From: Rothia sp. SD9660Na
GTDB taxonomy: Bacteria; Actinomycetota; Actinomycetes; Actinomycetales; Micrococcaceae
DNA length: 64,000 nt
NCBI RefSeq assembly: GCF_030064065.1
Contig: NZ_CP125946.1
Location: 1,550,001 to 1,614,000, forward strand
Direction of reading: 5' to 3'
Shown: positions 27,639 through 37,501 of the stretch, piece by piece
Layout of the letters: every line of letters starts with the position of its first letter
Numbering within the stretch: position 1 is the first letter of the stretch
Notes under the pieces: generated by a model
The model's database searches: none
What the model saw: only the letters and a program-made list of their open reading frames with translations
What the model was told of the DNA's origin: nothing
Translations under genes and position numbers: made by a program

Positions 27639-27941
27639 CTAAACGGAGAGGTTGTAGGCCAGGTTCGTTAGCAGAGAATAGGCGAACCAGAGGGCCATCA
27701 ACAGAATCATGAAGCCCAAATCCAGGGAGATACCGCCCAGGTTAATGGGTTTAATCAGGCGGCGGGCGGCGTTCATGGGCGGGTCAGTGACTGCATACAC
27801 AAACGAAGCAACTATCAGCACTAGGCCCTTGGGGCGCCAGTAGCGAGCAAACATCTGCACCCAGTCGAGCACCAGGCGAATCATGAACACAACAATCAGC
27901 AGGTAGGCCGCGATGGCCAGCAATGCAAAGAGATAGCCCAC
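27639..27941 (-). CDS. YggT-family membrane protein
   Basis: A 100-residue integral membrane protein with two hydrophobic blocks (residues 1-25 and about 70-95) and a short 'RLVLDWVQMFARYWRPKG' amphipathic stretch between. The family (YggT/YlmG) is linked to cell division and membrane homeostasis and sits beside sepF in most Gram-positive bacteria. It starts 6 bp after sepF ends. Confidence 0.88.
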   Translation of the reverse strand: MGYLFALLAIAAYLLIVVFMIRLVLDWVQMFARYWRPKGLVLIVASFVYAVTDPPMNAARRLIKPINLGGISLDLGFMILLMALWFAYSLLTNLAYNLSV

Positions 27942-27947
27942 TGCGGT

Positions 27948-28664
27948 TTAGGCCTGGTTGAAAGGGGTGACGTCGTCGCTGTCCAGAGCTACCGGCACCT
28001 CGGTGCCCTCGGCACCGAGAACCTCAAGGTTAGCGGGGGTCAGCAGGAAGACCTTATCGGTTACGCGCTCGATGTGGCCGTTCAGGGCAAAAGCTAGGCC
28101 TGCAGAGAAGTCGATGAGACGCTTGGCGTCGGTATCGCCCATGTCGGTGACATTCATAATCACGGGGATATTCTCGCGGAAGGACTCACCGATAATCTTG
28201 GCGTCATTGTAGGAGCGGGGGTGAATGGTGGTGATACGGCGCAATTCTTCGCTGCTTTCGTCGGAGAAGGAGGGGATCAGGGCGGTTGAGGTATAGCTAG
28301 GTGCCTGCTGGTGGGGACCGGGGAAGCCCCAGTCGGTGCTGGTGCTTTCGGCCTGCTCAAGAAGCTGGTCGTCGGCCTCGGCCACAGAAACGCTACCGGC
28401 GGTTGCTTCGGGAGCCGGACGGCTGCGGGGGGTCTCGGGTGAAACACCCAGAAGGACGTCGCGGTCGGCGGTTGATGAAATATGGGCGGGCCCTTCGGCG
28501 GGAGTCAGCTCATCGGGGTAGTCATCGTACTGGTCGTCAGCCTCGAAAACAGTCTCTTCGTAGATCGTTTCGGGGCGGCGCTGGGGCCGCTCTGTGCGCT
28601 GCGCTTCGTCTTCTACCTGGCCCAGGCCTAGGTAGGCCATTGCCTGGTGTAGTGTGCGAGCCAT
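27948..28664 (-). CDS. sepF: Cell division protein SepF
   Basis: A 238-residue FtsZ membrane anchor. The N-terminal amphipathic helix '[19 protein letters not shown]' binds membrane; residues 20-130 are an acidic, low-complexity linker; the conserved SepF domain covers about 140-225 ('[19 protein letters not shown]' and '[19 protein letters not shown]'). In actinobacteria lacking FtsA, SepF tethers FtsZ to the membrane; no ftsA is present here. ATG 28664 has GGGAGG upstream. Confidence 0.94.
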   Translation of the reverse strand: MARTLHQAMAYLGLGQVEDEAQRTERPQRRPETIYEETVFEADDQYDDYPDELTPAEGPAHISSTADRDVLLGVSPETPRSRPAPEATAGSVSVAEADDQLLEQAESTSTDWGFPGPHQQAPSYTSTALIPSFSDESSEELRRITTIHPRSYNDAKIIGESFRENIPVIMNVTDMGDTDAKRLIDFSAGLAFALNGHIERVTDKVFLLTPANLEVLGAEGTEVPVALDSDDVTPFNQA

Positions 28665-28819
28665 TCTTACCCTCCCTATGAGTAGCCTGTACGCCGGTCA
28701 ACGGGGCTTACAAACCTCTGTTCCTATCAACCTTTTACGGTACCAAAAAGTTGCCTGTCTTTCTCGCAGACAAGCCCAAGGGAAACCTCAGTATTCCCGG
28801 TGAATTATGGTCAGCTGCC

Positions 28820-29632
28820 CTATAGGGCCAGGCGGGATCCCATAATCGAAGAGCCAACCCGCACCGAGGTAGCTCCCCAGCGTATGGCCTCAGCCAGGTC
28901 GTGGCTCATACCCGCTGATATAGTGGTGGCCTCGGGGTAGTGTTCCAGCAGCTGCTGGGAGTAACCATGCAGTCTCTCAAAGGCGGCTGCGGCGTGCTGA
29001 CCTAGCGGGGCAACCGCCATGAGCCCGCCCAGGGTAAGGCCCGGCAGGGAGCTGATGTTATCGGCGAGGGCTAAAATCTCGGTGGGGTCTACTCCCCCAC
29101 GCGCGCCCAGGGCAGCCTGCCCGGCGGTGGCTTCAACGGTGGTATCGAGCCCTACCTGGATAAGGCAGCGCAGACCACCGTGTGCCAGTGAGGCCGGAGC
29201 GTCAACCTCACCGTTCTCGTAGCGGGCCAAGCGATTGACGTAGGCCTTAGAGAGGGCATCGGCAAGCTGGGGGCGGTCAACCGACTGCACCTCGTGCGCA
29301 TACTGCACCACAGACTTAGCCTTGTTGGTCTGCAGCTGGCCGATAAAGGACCAGCGCAGCGGGTCATCACTGCCCGTATAGGCGGCCAGCTCACGAGCCT
29401 TGCTAGAGGCCTCCTGGTCGCGGTTCTCACCCACAGCGCGCACACCCACATCGTACAGGGCGGCGGCATCTGAGGCCGGGAAAAACTTAGTAACCACAAT
29501 CAGCTCGGGCAGGGGGGACGAGGCGGTTCTGGCGCCACTCATATCTTCCGCAGCGTCCTGGATGCGGACCTGCACCTGGGCTAGGCGGTCGCTGAGTTCT
29601 GCACGGCGTTCGAGGCTGTAGGTCAGGGTCAT
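28820..29632 (-). CDS. yggS: PLP-homeostasis protein (YggS/PROSC family)
   Basis: A pyridoxal-phosphate-binding single-domain TIM-barrel protein of 270 residues from ATG 29632, chosen because AAGGA lies 8 nt upstream; the in-frame ATG at 29656 has no such site. The PLP lysine is K49 in 'ELIVVTKFFP'. Later family blocks are 'WSFIGQLQTNKAKSVVQYA' and 'SAGMSHDLAEAIRWGATSVR' near the end. It buffers PLP and affects amino-acid metabolism. Its position between yfiH and sepF is conserved in Actinobacteria. Confidence 0.92.
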   Translation of the reverse strand: MTLTYSLERRAELSDRLAQVQVRIQDAAEDMSGARTASSPLPELIVVTKFFPASDAAALYDVGVRAVGENRDQEASSKARELAAYTGSDDPLRWSFIGQLQTNKAKSVVQYAHEVQSVDRPQLADALSKAYVNRLARYENGEVDAPASLAHGGLRCLIQVGLDTTVEATAGQAALGARGGVDPTEILALADNISSLPGLTLGGLMAVAPLGQHAAAAFERLHGYSQQLLEHYPEATTISAGMSHDLAEAIRWGATSVRVGSSIMGSRLAL

Positions 29633-29661
29633 ATTTCCATTCCTTAGAGCGGGCATCTGGG

Positions 29662-30498
29662 TTACAGGTGGGAGGGGTTGGGCGCCTCAGCGGCCAAGGG
29701 GCCAGCTTCTACCCAGACCAGGCCGGCGATGCGCCCGGCAGGCTCCTGTCTCTGGGTATGGCCGCGGTGCGAGAAGAGGCGCTCGTTTTCAAAGGTACAG
29801 GCCGCAAGGTCGCTATGCACGCGGGTTACATGTGGCAGGGAGGCGAGGACGGCACGGGCCCCGGCAGGCAGGTCAAGGGCGGGAGTACCCCAGGAGGTAC
29901 TGGAATAGACCTGGGGAATCAGCTCAGCAGATTCCTGCCGCATGGCCTCGGGGACCTCGTAGCAGCGTCCGCAGATTGAGGGGCCAATCCAGGCCTGAAT
30001 GTTCTTGGCGCCCCTCTGCTCCATGGCCTCAACCTGGCATTGAATCACACCATCAAGCAGGCCCCGGCGCCCGGCGTGGGCCACGCCCAGGACCGGCTGG
30101 CCCGTTACAGCGCGCTCCCCCACAAAGACCAAGGGAATGCAGTCAGCCACCATAATGGCCAGGGGCCGCCCCTCACGTGAGACGGCGGCATCGGCGACCG
30201 GTGCAGTATCGAGAATCTCGTGAGAGCTAAGACCCTTCTCAGTTTCGGCAGTAAGCCGGTCTGAGGCGTCCGCATCAAAGACCACGGTGCCGTGCACCTG
30301 GTTGAGGTAGCTAAAGCTGCAGGACGCCCCTTCCCCCAGCAGCGTATCTTCAAGGGTCTGCCGGTGAGCCAGGGTCTGGTCAAGGTCATCGCCCACGTGC
30401 AGGCCCAGGTTACCGGCAGCAGCCGATGTGAAGGCCACGTTGACCCGAGTGCCATTTGCCAGGGTTACTAGCCGGTGGGAGAAAAGAGCATCGGACAT
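29662..30498 (-). CDS. YfiH/LACC1-type multicopper purine nucleoside phosphorylase
   Basis: A 278-residue protein of the 'polyphenol oxidase/laccase domain' family, now known mostly to act as purine nucleoside phosphorylase/adenosine deaminase. Metal-binding segments are 'YLNQVHGTVVFD', 'IMVADCIPLVFVG', 'GVAHAGRRGLLDG' and 'IGPSICGRCYEVPEAM'. It follows ftsZ and two hairpins and is usually carried with the dcw cluster in Gram-positive bacteria. Start ATG 30498. Confidence 0.88.
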   Translation of the reverse strand: MSDALFSHRLVTLANGTRVNVAFTSAAAGNLGLHVGDDLDQTLAHRQTLEDTLLGEGASCSFSYLNQVHGTVVFDADASDRLTAETEKGLSSHEILDTAPVADAAVSREGRPLAIMVADCIPLVFVGERAVTGQPVLGVAHAGRRGLLDGVIQCQVEAMEQRGAKNIQAWIGPSICGRCYEVPEAMRQESAELIPQVYSSTSWGTPALDLPAGARAVLASLPHVTRVHSDLAACTFENERLFSHRGHTQRQEPAGRIAGLVWVEAGPLAAEAPNPSHL

Positions 30499-30540
30499 GG
30501 GCCTTGCCTAATCTTTCGGAAAAGAGCGGGAAATGCTGAA

Positions 30541-30603
30541 GGGGGTGAAAGCTAAGTCTAGCTTTCACCCCCTCTCGGCCTTTAGACGGGAAGCTTCCGT
30601 CTA
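30541..30603 (-). terminator. Tandem hairpins after ftsZ
   Basis: The first hairpin has perfect 14-bp arms, gggggtgaaagcta (30541-30554) and tagctttcaccccc (30559-30572), with an agtc loop. The second, tagacgg/ccgtcta (30583-30589, 30597-30603), lies 20 bp from the ftsZ stop. They separate ftsZ from yfiH and probably end most ftsZ transcripts. Confidence 0.75.
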
Positions 30604-30622
30604 GGGTGTGAGTCTGAAGTTT

Positions 30623-31831
30623 TTACTTCAGGAAGTCGGGCACATCGAGGGTGTCACGACGTGCTGACTGGGAGTCCTCAACAACGGGGGGCAGGTCAAC
30701 GTCGAAGCCGGCGTTGGTGGGAACGTCGTTGCCGCCCTTGTTCCAGCTGTTACCTGCTGCGGGTGCCGAGCCGAAGCCAGCGCCTGCGGCGGGAGCTGCT
30801 GAAGCGCCACCGAAGTTCTGCTGGGTACGTGCAGCCTGGTTAGCGGCGGGGTTGGTGTTGTTGGAGTTGGTTTCGGGGTTGACCGAGTCAAAGCCTGCGG
30901 CAATAACGGTCACGCGAGCCTCGTCACCCAGAGCGTCGTCGATGACGGCGCCGAAGATGATGTTGGCGTCGGGGTGGGCAACTTCCTGTACCAGGCGGGC
31001 AGCTTCGTTGATTTCGAAGAGGCCTAGGTCTGAACCACCCTGGATGGAGAGCAGGACGCCGTGAGCGCCGTCGATGGATGCTTCCAGCAGGGGTGAGGCG
31101 ATAGCCAGTTCGGCGGCCTTGACGGCGCGGTCTTCACCGGAGGCTGAGCCGATACCCATGAGAGCTGAGCCTGCGCCCTGCATGACGGACTTGACGTCTG
31201 CAAAGTCGAGGTTGATCAGACCGGGGGTGGTAATCAGGTCGGTAATGCCCTGGACACCGGAGAGCAGAACCTGGTCTGCTGACTTGAAGGCGTCGAGCAT
31301 GGAGACGTTGCGGTCTGAGATGGAGAGCAGGCGATCGTTGGGGATAACAATCAGGGTGTCAACCTCGTCGCGCAGGGCGGCGATACCGGTCTCGGCTTGG
31401 TTGGAGCGACGACGGCCTTCAAAGGTGAAGGGACGGGTAACAACACCGATGGTCAGTGCGCCCAGGGAGCGGGCGATGCGGGCAACAACGGGAGCACCAC
31501 CGGTGCCGGTGCCACCACCTTCACCTGCGGTCACGAAGACCATGTCGGCACCCTTGAGCACCTCTTCGATTTCCTGTTCGTGGTCTTCTGCTGCCTGGCG
31601 TCCAACGTCGGGGTTAGCGCCTGCACCCAGGCCGCGGGTCAGTTCACGACCTACGTCGAGCTTGACGTCGGCGTCAGACATGAGCAGAGCCTGGGCGTCG
31701 GTGTTGATCGCAATGAATTCAACGCCACGCAGACCAACCTCAATCATGCGGTTGACAGCGTTGACGCCACCGCCGCCGATACCGACGACCTTAATGACTG
31801 CCAGGTAGTTCTGGGGAGTTGCTGTATCCAT
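30623..31831 (-). CDS. ftsZ: Cell division GTPase FtsZ
   Basis: A 402-residue tubulin homologue forming the Z ring. The GTP-binding signature '[16 protein letters not shown]' is at about residue 107 and '[12 protein letters not shown]' near the N-terminus; the T7 loop '[12 protein letters not shown]' is present. Residues about 320-385 are a variable Ala/Asn-rich linker, and the protein ends in '[10 protein letters not shown]', the conserved C-terminal peptide that binds SepF and other anchors. It has its own 195-bp upstream region with repeats. Confidence 0.97.
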   Translation of the reverse strand: MDTATPQNYLAVIKVVGIGGGGVNAVNRMIEVGLRGVEFIAINTDAQALLMSDADVKLDVGRELTRGLGAGANPDVGRQAAEDHEQEIEEVLKGADMVFVTAGEGGGTGTGGAPVVARIARSLGALTIGVVTRPFTFEGRRRSNQAETGIAALRDEVDTLIVIPNDRLLSISDRNVSMLDAFKSADQVLLSGVQGITDLITTPGLINLDFADVKSVMQGAGSALMGIGSASGEDRAVKAAELAIASPLLEASIDGAHGVLLSIQGGSDLGLFEINEAARLVQEVAHPDANIIFGAVIDDALGDEARVTVIAAGFDSVNPETNSNNTNPAANQAARTQQNFGGASAAPAAGAGFGSAPAAGNSWNKGGNDVPTNAGFDVDLPPVVEDSQSARRDTLDVPDFLK

Positions 31832-32026
31832 GGATTCCCTACTAATTTGTGCCTTGTTTCAAACCAACTCAACCTTAGAGTGAAAGTTGAGATTGGAGTA
31901 AACCTATTGTTTCAATCAATGAAAGAGTATCAACTTCACCTTGCAATGTCGCCCTCGTTTCACCCATGACCTTATTTTTCTCAGAAAATATCAAGGTCAG
32001 GAAGGAACTTCAGGTAGAAGTTGAAA
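31832..32026 (-). promoter_or_regulatory. ftsZ upstream region with repeats and hairpins
   Basis: The nonamer ttgtttcaa occurs directly repeated at 31854-31862 and 31907-31915 (53 bp apart), and its inverse lies near 32020. Hairpins tgacctt/aaggtca (31967-31999) and an aacttc/gaagtt pair near 32005-32022 follow the ftsQ stop and may terminate the mur operon. An AGGGA ribosome binding site precedes ATG 31831. No clear -35/-10 pair is seen. Confidence 0.45.
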
Positions 32027-32920
32027 CTATTTTACGGTGGGGACGAGGGGGCTTGAGACATCGTAGGTTTCTACGGCCTGCTGGCTACCCACCGAGTCCA
32101 TAAGCTGAACTAGAACCTTAGCTTTAAGGTCGCTACCTTCTGGGGTCCCCCAAACCACCTGCGTCCCGTCTACCATTTCTAGGGTAATGGTTGATGCAGA
32201 GTCGGCCTTAGCCTCAGACACCTGAGACAGAATCGAGGTCGGCAAGGCCGCCAGCACACCGGTTACGGTACTAAAAGCAGCCGATTCCAGAATATCCAGG
32301 CCTCCGGCAACCAGCGGAACGCCGGCGTCCTCAACCGAGGCCGCGGTGCCCAGCTGGACTCCCTCATTATCAACCAGCACGAAGCTACCCTCGTTCTCCA
32401 CCACGGCCACGGGCACCCGCTCATGCAACTGCACCACCAGCTCGTGGGGAGGAGTTGCCTGCAGAGTCACCCCGTAGAGCACATTCTCATTGCCGATCAA
32501 AGAGGCAACCTCAGACTCACTAATGCGGGTCATGGGAACTCCCTGGAGCTGGCTCAGCTGCTGCTGCACGGTAGTCTCATCCAGCAAAGAAGCGCCTTCT
32601 ACCGTAATCGTCCGGGTAGCCAGCAGGGGCGAGAAGAAAACAACCCCCACAAAAATCAGGGTAGTGAGCACCAGGGCACCCGCCCCGTAGGCCCACTTCT
32701 TCCAGCTGCCGACTGCCCGACGTTTGGGGCGCAGCTGCACGGGAGCAGAAGGCAGCCTCTGGGGCTCGTTCTGCCCGCTCTGCCGTTCCTCTTCCTGGGC
32801 CTGGCGCCACTGGGCGAAACGACTGTTTTCAGAGATGTCTACCAAGTTATCGCCAGCCCCTGGTAGCTGGCTTACCTTAGCGGAATTCAAGCGAATACGG
32901 GGCTTCTTTTCATCAGCCAC
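32027..32920 (-). CDS. ftsQ: Cell division protein FtsQ
   Basis: A 297-residue bitopic division protein. About 70 cytoplasmic residues precede one membrane span ('YGAGALVLTTLIFVGVVFF', about 76-95), followed by a POTRA domain ('ATRTITVEGASLLDETTVQQ') and the FtsQ beta domain. It links FtsB/FtsL to the divisome. The start is GTG 32920, sharing one base with the murC stop, so the two genes are coupled. Confidence 0.92.
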   Translation of the reverse strand: MADEKKPRIRLNSAKVSQLPGAGDNLVDISENSRFAQWRQAQEEERQSGQNEPQRLPSAPVQLRPKRRAVGSWKKWAYGAGALVLTTLIFVGVVFFSPLLATRTITVEGASLLDETTVQQQLSQLQGVPMTRISESEVASLIGNENVLYGVTLQATPPHELVVQLHERVPVAVVENEGSFVLVDNEGVQLGTAASVEDAGVPLVAGGLDILESAAFSTVTGVLAALPTSILSQVSEAKADSASTITLEMVDGTQVVWGTPEGSDLKAKVLVQLMDSVGSQQAVETYDVSSPLVPTVK

Positions 32921-34410
32921 TAGAGCGCAGCACCTTCACGGGCAGCAAGCTTCTCTACCAGTACCCGGCCCAGGGCGGTCACGTCACCGGCACCAACGGT
33001 CATGATGATATCGCCGGGTAGGGTGGCAGACACCACGGCCTCGATAGCTTGGTCGGTGCTCTCAGCGTAGTGCACCTCGGAGAAACCGGCCTCGGTGATG
33101 AGATGGCTGGTAACGCCCTCCATCGGCTTCTCACGGGCGGGGTAGATATCGAGCACGTAGCTGCGGTCAGCCTGAGACAGCGACTCAGCGAACTCGGTAG
33201 CGAACTCCTTGGTGCGGGAGAAGAGATGGGGCTGGAAAATCACGTAGAGGTTGTGCCCGGCAGCGACCGTACGGCCGGTTTCCAGGGCACGGTGTACCTC
33301 GGTGGGGTGATGGGCGTAGTCATCAAAGACCTTGACCCCGGCGGCTTCACCGCGCAGGGTAAAGCGGCGGTCGGTACCCGAGAAGTGGGCCAGCGCCTTC
33401 ACGGCCTCTTCGGGGCTAGCGCCAGCCAGCAGGGCGCAGACAAAGGACGCCGTGGCGTTGAGCTGGTTATGAATACCGGGCACCGGCAGGGTCAGGGTAA
33501 GCTGCCCCGCGAACTGCTGGCCGCCTACGGTGAAGTCCCAGACCAGATTCGAAGAGCAGTCAGTTCCTTCAGAGGTGATACCGGTCAGGCGAACCATGGC
33601 GCCCTCCCCCTCACCGTAGGTCACAACTTGCACACCGGCGTCCGTGGCCTGAGCTGCGAGGGTGGCTGCACCGGCATCGTCAGAGCAGGTCACGAAGACA
33701 CCGCCCGGTGCCATAGAGGAGATAAAGCGATTGAATGCTTCGAAAACCCGCTTGTTAGTGCCGTAGAAGTCCAGGTGGTCGGGCTCAGCGTTGGTAATAA
33801 CCGCAATCTCGGGGCGGTAACGCACAAAGGAGCCGTCGGATTCATCGGCTTCAGCCACGAACCAGGATTCGGGGCCAGATGCGCCCAGGTGGGCGTTAGT
33901 GTTGTAGCCGGCGATGGTAGAACCGACCGCAAAAGAGGGGTCTAGCCCTAGGCCGTCTAGCATCACCGAAATCATAGATGAGGTGGTAGTCTTGCCGTGG
34001 GTACCGGCAACCGCGATCACCTTGGAGTCCTGCATGGTCGCTGCAAGAGCTTCAGAGCGGTGCAGCACGCGCAGGCCGCGGGCACGGGCGGCAGCAAGCT
34101 CAGGGTTTTCTTCGCGGATAGCGGTTGAGATGACCACGGTGTCCGCGTCCTCGATGTTCTCAGCTGCCTGGGGTACCGACACGCGGGCACCCAGTGCACG
34201 CAGGCTATCAACAGCAGCACTCTCGGCCTGGTCAGACCCGCTCACAGTCATACCGGTGCGCAGCATCAGCCTGGCGATAGCCGACATGCCGGCCCCACCA
34301 ATACCTACAAAATGCACCCGCCCCAGGTCGGCCAGGGCAGGACGCTCGGGGAAGGGAGGGTTGAGGGGAGCGGGAAGGTCAATTGAAAGATCCATTAGTG
34401 AGGTGCTCAT
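32920..34410 (-). CDS. murC: UDP-N-acetylmuramate--L-alanine ligase
   Basis: A 496-residue cytoplasmic Mur ligase that attaches L-Ala to UDP-MurNAc. The N-terminal Rossmann domain shows 'HFVGIGGAGMSAIARLM' and the ATP-binding P-loop is 'AVAGTHGKTTTSSMIS' (about residue 133). 'DDYAHHPTEV' in the C-terminal domain is typical for MurC. It overlaps murG by 4 bp (ATGA) upstream and ftsQ by one base downstream. Confidence 0.96.
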   Translation of the reverse strand: MSTSLMDLSIDLPAPLNPPFPERPALADLGRVHFVGIGGAGMSAIARLMLRTGMTVSGSDQAESAAVDSLRALGARVSVPQAAENIEDADTVVISTAIREENPELAAARARGLRVLHRSEALAATMQDSKVIAVAGTHGKTTTSSMISVMLDGLGLDPSFAVGSTIAGYNTNAHLGASGPESWFVAEADESDGSFVRYRPEIAVITNAEPDHLDFYGTNKRVFEAFNRFISSMAPGGVFVTCSDDAGAATLAAQATDAGVQVVTYGEGEGAMVRLTGITSEGTDCSSNLVWDFTVGGQQFAGQLTLTLPVPGIHNQLNATASFVCALLAGASPEEAVKALAHFSGTDRRFTLRGEAAGVKVFDDYAHHPTEVHRALETGRTVAAGHNLYVIFQPHLFSRTKEFATEFAESLSQADRSYVLDIYPAREKPMEGVTSHLITEAGFSEVHYAESTDQAIEAVVSATLPGDIIMTVGAGDVTALGRVLVEKLAAREGAAL

Positions 34411-35504
34411 GCGCGGGCCGCCTTCAGTACTTCGTCTGCCATGACCTGCGCGGCATCGCGGATGCCGTGCCGGTAGGACTTTTCTGCCATGTCGGTAAGT
34501 TTATCGGTGTCTGCCAGCAGGGCCGGTACATTCTGGCGGAACCAGCTAGCGGTGAAATCGGAGTCGTCTACCAGCAGGGCTGCCCCGGCAGCCACCAGGG
34601 AACGGGCGTTCAGTGCTTGCTCGCCGTTGCCGATGGGTAGGGGAACAAAGATAGCCGGTAGGCCCACGGCAGCGACCTCGCTGACGGTTGCCGCACCAGA
34701 GCGCACAATCATAAGGTCGGCAGCGGCGTAGACATCTTCCATGGAGGTAATGAACTCAACCTGCTGGTAGCCGGGGGCTGTGCGGAGTTGGCCGGAGTCG
34801 TCCTTAACCGCCTTGTCACGGCCGGTGATGTGCAGTAGCTGGTAGCCTGCCGGAGCAATCTCATCAATGATCTCAGCAACTGCCCGGTTGAGGCTCAAGG
34901 CTCCCAGGGACCCGCCGGTGACCACCAGGGTGGGCAGGGCGGGGTCAAGGCCCAGGCGCTCCCGGGCAGCGCCCTGTTCAGAGGCGCGGTCGAGGTCAGC
35001 GATGTTCTGGCGCATAGGCATACCCACGGTGCGGGCACCGGCGATGGGGGTATCGGGGAAGGCGGTAGCTACCAGGGCTGCATTCTTCGCACCTACCTTG
35101 TTGGCGAGGCCGGGCTTGGCATTGGCCTCGTGAATTACTACGGGCACGCCCAGCTTGCGGGCTGCCAGGTACATGGGGGTGCACACGTAACCGCCCACGC
35201 CCACCAGGACGTCCGCCCCGGTGTCGGTCAGAATCTTCTCGGCCTGCTTGAGCGAGGCCCGGAACCGGCCGGGGAACTTGATGGCGTCAAGGTTGGGGCG
35301 GCGGGGGAAGGGAACCTTCGGGATGAAGCTGATGTCGTAGCCCGCTGCCGGTACGAGCCGGGCCTCCATGCTATTTTCGGTGCCGACGGTCATGATGGTG
35401 ACATCAGGCTCGCGCTCCTGGAGGGCTCGGGCGATAGCCAGCATGGGGTTAATATGCCCGGCTGTGCCGCCGCCTGCCAGCACGACAGTGGGTGCGTGGG
35501 TCAT
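34407..35504 (-). CDS. murG: Undecaprenyl-PP-MurNAc-pentapeptide GlcNAc transferase
   Basis: A 365-residue GT28 enzyme that converts lipid I to lipid II at the inner face of the membrane. The N-terminal 'LAGGGTAGHINPMLAIARAL' loop binds the pyrophosphate, and the donor domain shows 'TGGSLGALSLNRAV' and 'RSGAATVSEVAAVGLPAIFV'. It follows ftsW after 91 bp and overlaps murC by 4 bp. Confidence 0.96.
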   Translation of the reverse strand: MTHAPTVVLAGGGTAGHINPMLAIARALQEREPDVTIMTVGTENSMEARLVPAAGYDISFIPKVPFPRRPNLDAIKFPGRFRASLKQAEKILTDTGADVLVGVGGYVCTPMYLAARKLGVPVVIHEANAKPGLANKVGAKNAALVATAFPDTPIAGARTVGMPMRQNIADLDRASEQGAARERLGLDPALPTLVVTGGSLGALSLNRAVAEIIDEIAPAGYQLLHITGRDKAVKDDSGQLRTAPGYQQVEFITSMEDVYAAADLMIVRSGAATVSEVAAVGLPAIFVPLPIGNGEQALNARSLVAAGAALLVDDSDFTASWFRQNVPALLADTDKLTDMAEKSYRHGIRDAAQVMADEVLKAARA

Positions 35505-35595
35505 CAGGTTTCACTCCCTTAATGTTCTGTTTCGCCCCCTAGTTTACGCGGATTAGCTCACAGGCACATCTTGGTAGCCCGGCGCGTGAGCTACC

Positions 35596-37386
35596 TTACC
35601 CGCCTATGTGCTGGTCAGGGCCTTTGCGGGCTTTACGAATCGTACGTAAGCCGGCAGGCAGTTTTTGTTCCTTGGGGGCAGGGGCTTGCGGCTCGGTGGT
35701 CTGCGGCTTGGCTGCGGTGGTGGGCGAAACCGGGCGGGCAGGGTGCTGAGGCTGAGCCGCAGTGGTACGCGAGTGAGCCTGCTGCACGCTGGCAGAGGGG
35801 CGGGCGCCACTGGCCGAGCTAGAGCGTCGGGCCATAGCGGCCTCGGCACTGGCTTCAGCTGACAGGGGGCTTGACCGGCGGACGGTCTGGGCGGACGGAC
35901 GCGCCGTAGCTGCCGAGGGCCTCACGGTGCGCGCACTCCCCTGGGCGCGTTGAGGGGCGGACGCCGCCGGGCGGGCCGGGGTGCGCCCGTCGACGAGGGC
36001 TCCCAGGCGGGTGGTGAGCTTATCGAGAGTCCAGCCTGTGCCGTCGGGGTCTGCGGCGATGACGGCCTGCTCTCGCTCAGCAATACGGGCCAGAGCAAGG
36101 CGGCGGGCGGCGTCCTTTTGCATCTTGCTGTTGGCGATGCCGGTACGCTCCCCCACAATCGGGTTGAGCGGGGTCTGGCGGGCAAAGGCGATGAGAATAC
36201 CGATTCCGGTTAGCGACGACACCAGAGCGGAGCCACCAGCAGAAATAAGAGGCAGGGGCACACCGATGACGGGCATAAGCCCTACCACCATGGCAATGTT
36301 GAGCAGGGCCTGACCTGCAATCCAGGTAATGATGCCGATGGTGGCGTAGCGGATAAAGAGGTCAGAGGAGCGCAGCAGGATACGCATAGCACAGTAGATC
36401 AGGGCTGCATAGAGCAGCAGCACGGCGATAGCACCGATCAGACCCAGTTCTTCACCAACCACCGCAAAAATATAGTCGTTGTGGGCTTCGGGCAGGTAGT
36501 TGTACTTCTGGCGGGACTGGCCTAGCCCCACACCCCAGAAACCACCGGTAGCAAGAGCAGCCAGACCCGAGTTAGCCTGGTCGCAGGTTGCCTCAACGCA
36601 GTCGCGCCAGAAAGCAAAAGTATTGAAGATACGTTCAATACGGTTGGGGCTGATAGCCACCATCACGAGGGCGGCAAGAGCACCCAGGCCAGCGCTGATT
36701 GCGACCAGCCTGCGGGAGGGGCGGGCGGCCATGAAAATAGCGCTGAAAAAGAGGGCATAGATCAGCACGGTACCTACATCGTGACCTGCCAGAATCAGGG
36801 TGACAATCAGACCGAAGCCGAGAACGGCTGGTACCAGGCCCTTATAGGCGGTCTGGGCCAGAGTACCTCGGTCGATGCGTCCCTGACGGGAGTAGACCGA
36901 GGCCAGCCACAGAATCATGATGGGCTTTGCAAATTCAGAGGGCTGAATCGAGAAACCGGCGATGTTAATCCAGTTGCGGTTACCGTTGACGGTGGTTCCT
37001 ACAAAAATAACCGCAATGAGTAGCAAGGCTGCCAGGCCCAGCAGGGTGTGAACCACCCAGGGGCGGCGGTACCAGGTGACGGGTATCAGATAGCCCACCA
37101 GCAGCATGGCAACCAAACCCAAAACCGCAAACATACCCTGGGAACGGGCCTGGGCGAAGGCCCCAGCACCAGCAGAAATCTGCTCAACGCTGGAGGCTGA
37201 GAGCACCATCATGACGCCGAAGAGGGTTAGGACGGTAGCAGCAACAACCAGCACAATGGGCACATCAGTCAGGACCATAGCCCCCAGACGTATCTGGGCT
37301 TCTTCCCACTTGGTACGGGCTACCCCCCAGAGACGCCGGAAAAAGCCAGGACGCTGCGGGGACCGGGTTTCTGCTGCCAGGCTCAT
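35596..37386 (-). CDS. ftsW: SEDS peptidoglycan polymerase FtsW
   Basis: A 596-residue SEDS-family glycosyltransferase that polymerises lipid II at the septum with FtsI. About ten membrane spans occupy residues 40-410; landmarks are 'INIAGFSIQPSEFAKPIMI', 'AHNDYIFAVVGEELGLIG' and 'GVPLPLISAGGSALVSSLTG'. The last 180 residues are a cytoplasmic Ala/Pro/Ser/Gln-rich tail ending in a basic patch, longer than the roughly 400-residue core. Such tails in actinobacterial FtsW are implicated in FtsZ or FtsI contacts; here that is inference. Confidence 0.94.
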   Translation of the reverse strand: MSLAAETRSPQRPGFFRRLWGVARTKWEEAQIRLGAMVLTDVPIVLVVAATVLTLFGVMMVLSASSVEQISAGAGAFAQARSQGMFAVLGLVAMLLVGYLIPVTWYRRPWVVHTLLGLAALLLIAVIFVGTTVNGNRNWINIAGFSIQPSEFAKPIMILWLASVYSRQGRIDRGTLAQTAYKGLVPAVLGFGLIVTLILAGHDVGTVLIYALFFSAIFMAARPSRRLVAISAGLGALAALVMVAISPNRIERIFNTFAFWRDCVEATCDQANSGLAALATGGFWGVGLGQSRQKYNYLPEAHNDYIFAVVGEELGLIGAIAVLLLYAALIYCAMRILLRSSDLFIRYATIGIITWIAGQALLNIAMVVGLMPVIGVPLPLISAGGSALVSSLTGIGILIAFARQTPLNPIVGERTGIANSKMQKDAARRLALARIAEREQAVIAADPDGTGWTLDKLTTRLGALVDGRTPARPAASAPQRAQGSARTVRPSAATARPSAQTVRRSSPLSAEASAEAAMARRSSSASGARPSASVQQAHSRTTAAQPQHPARPVSPTTAAKPQTTEPQAPAPKEQKLPAGLRTIRKARKGPDQHIGG

Positions 37387-37450
37387 AGTCTTCTCGTTTC
37401 TGTTCTCTCGTGGTAGGACGCCCCGCCCTAGGTGCGGTTAAAGGTGAGGG

Positions 37451-37486
37451 AGGGTGGGAAACCAGTGGCTACCGGTTACCCGCCCT
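37451..37486 (-). terminator. Hairpin between murD and ftsW
   Basis: Arms agggtgggaaaccagt (37451-37466) and accggttacccgccct (37471-37486) pair with one mismatch and wobble pairs around a GGCT loop. It lies 16 bp after the murD stop. With no T-run it may be an attenuator or an RNA-processing/stability element inside the operon. Confidence 0.45.
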
Positions 37487-37501
37487 CCACACCGATAGGT
37501 T

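Noticed and set aside
33049..33945. 298-codon plus-strand frame inside murC
   Set aside because: Antisense shadow; no motifs and no ribosome binding site.
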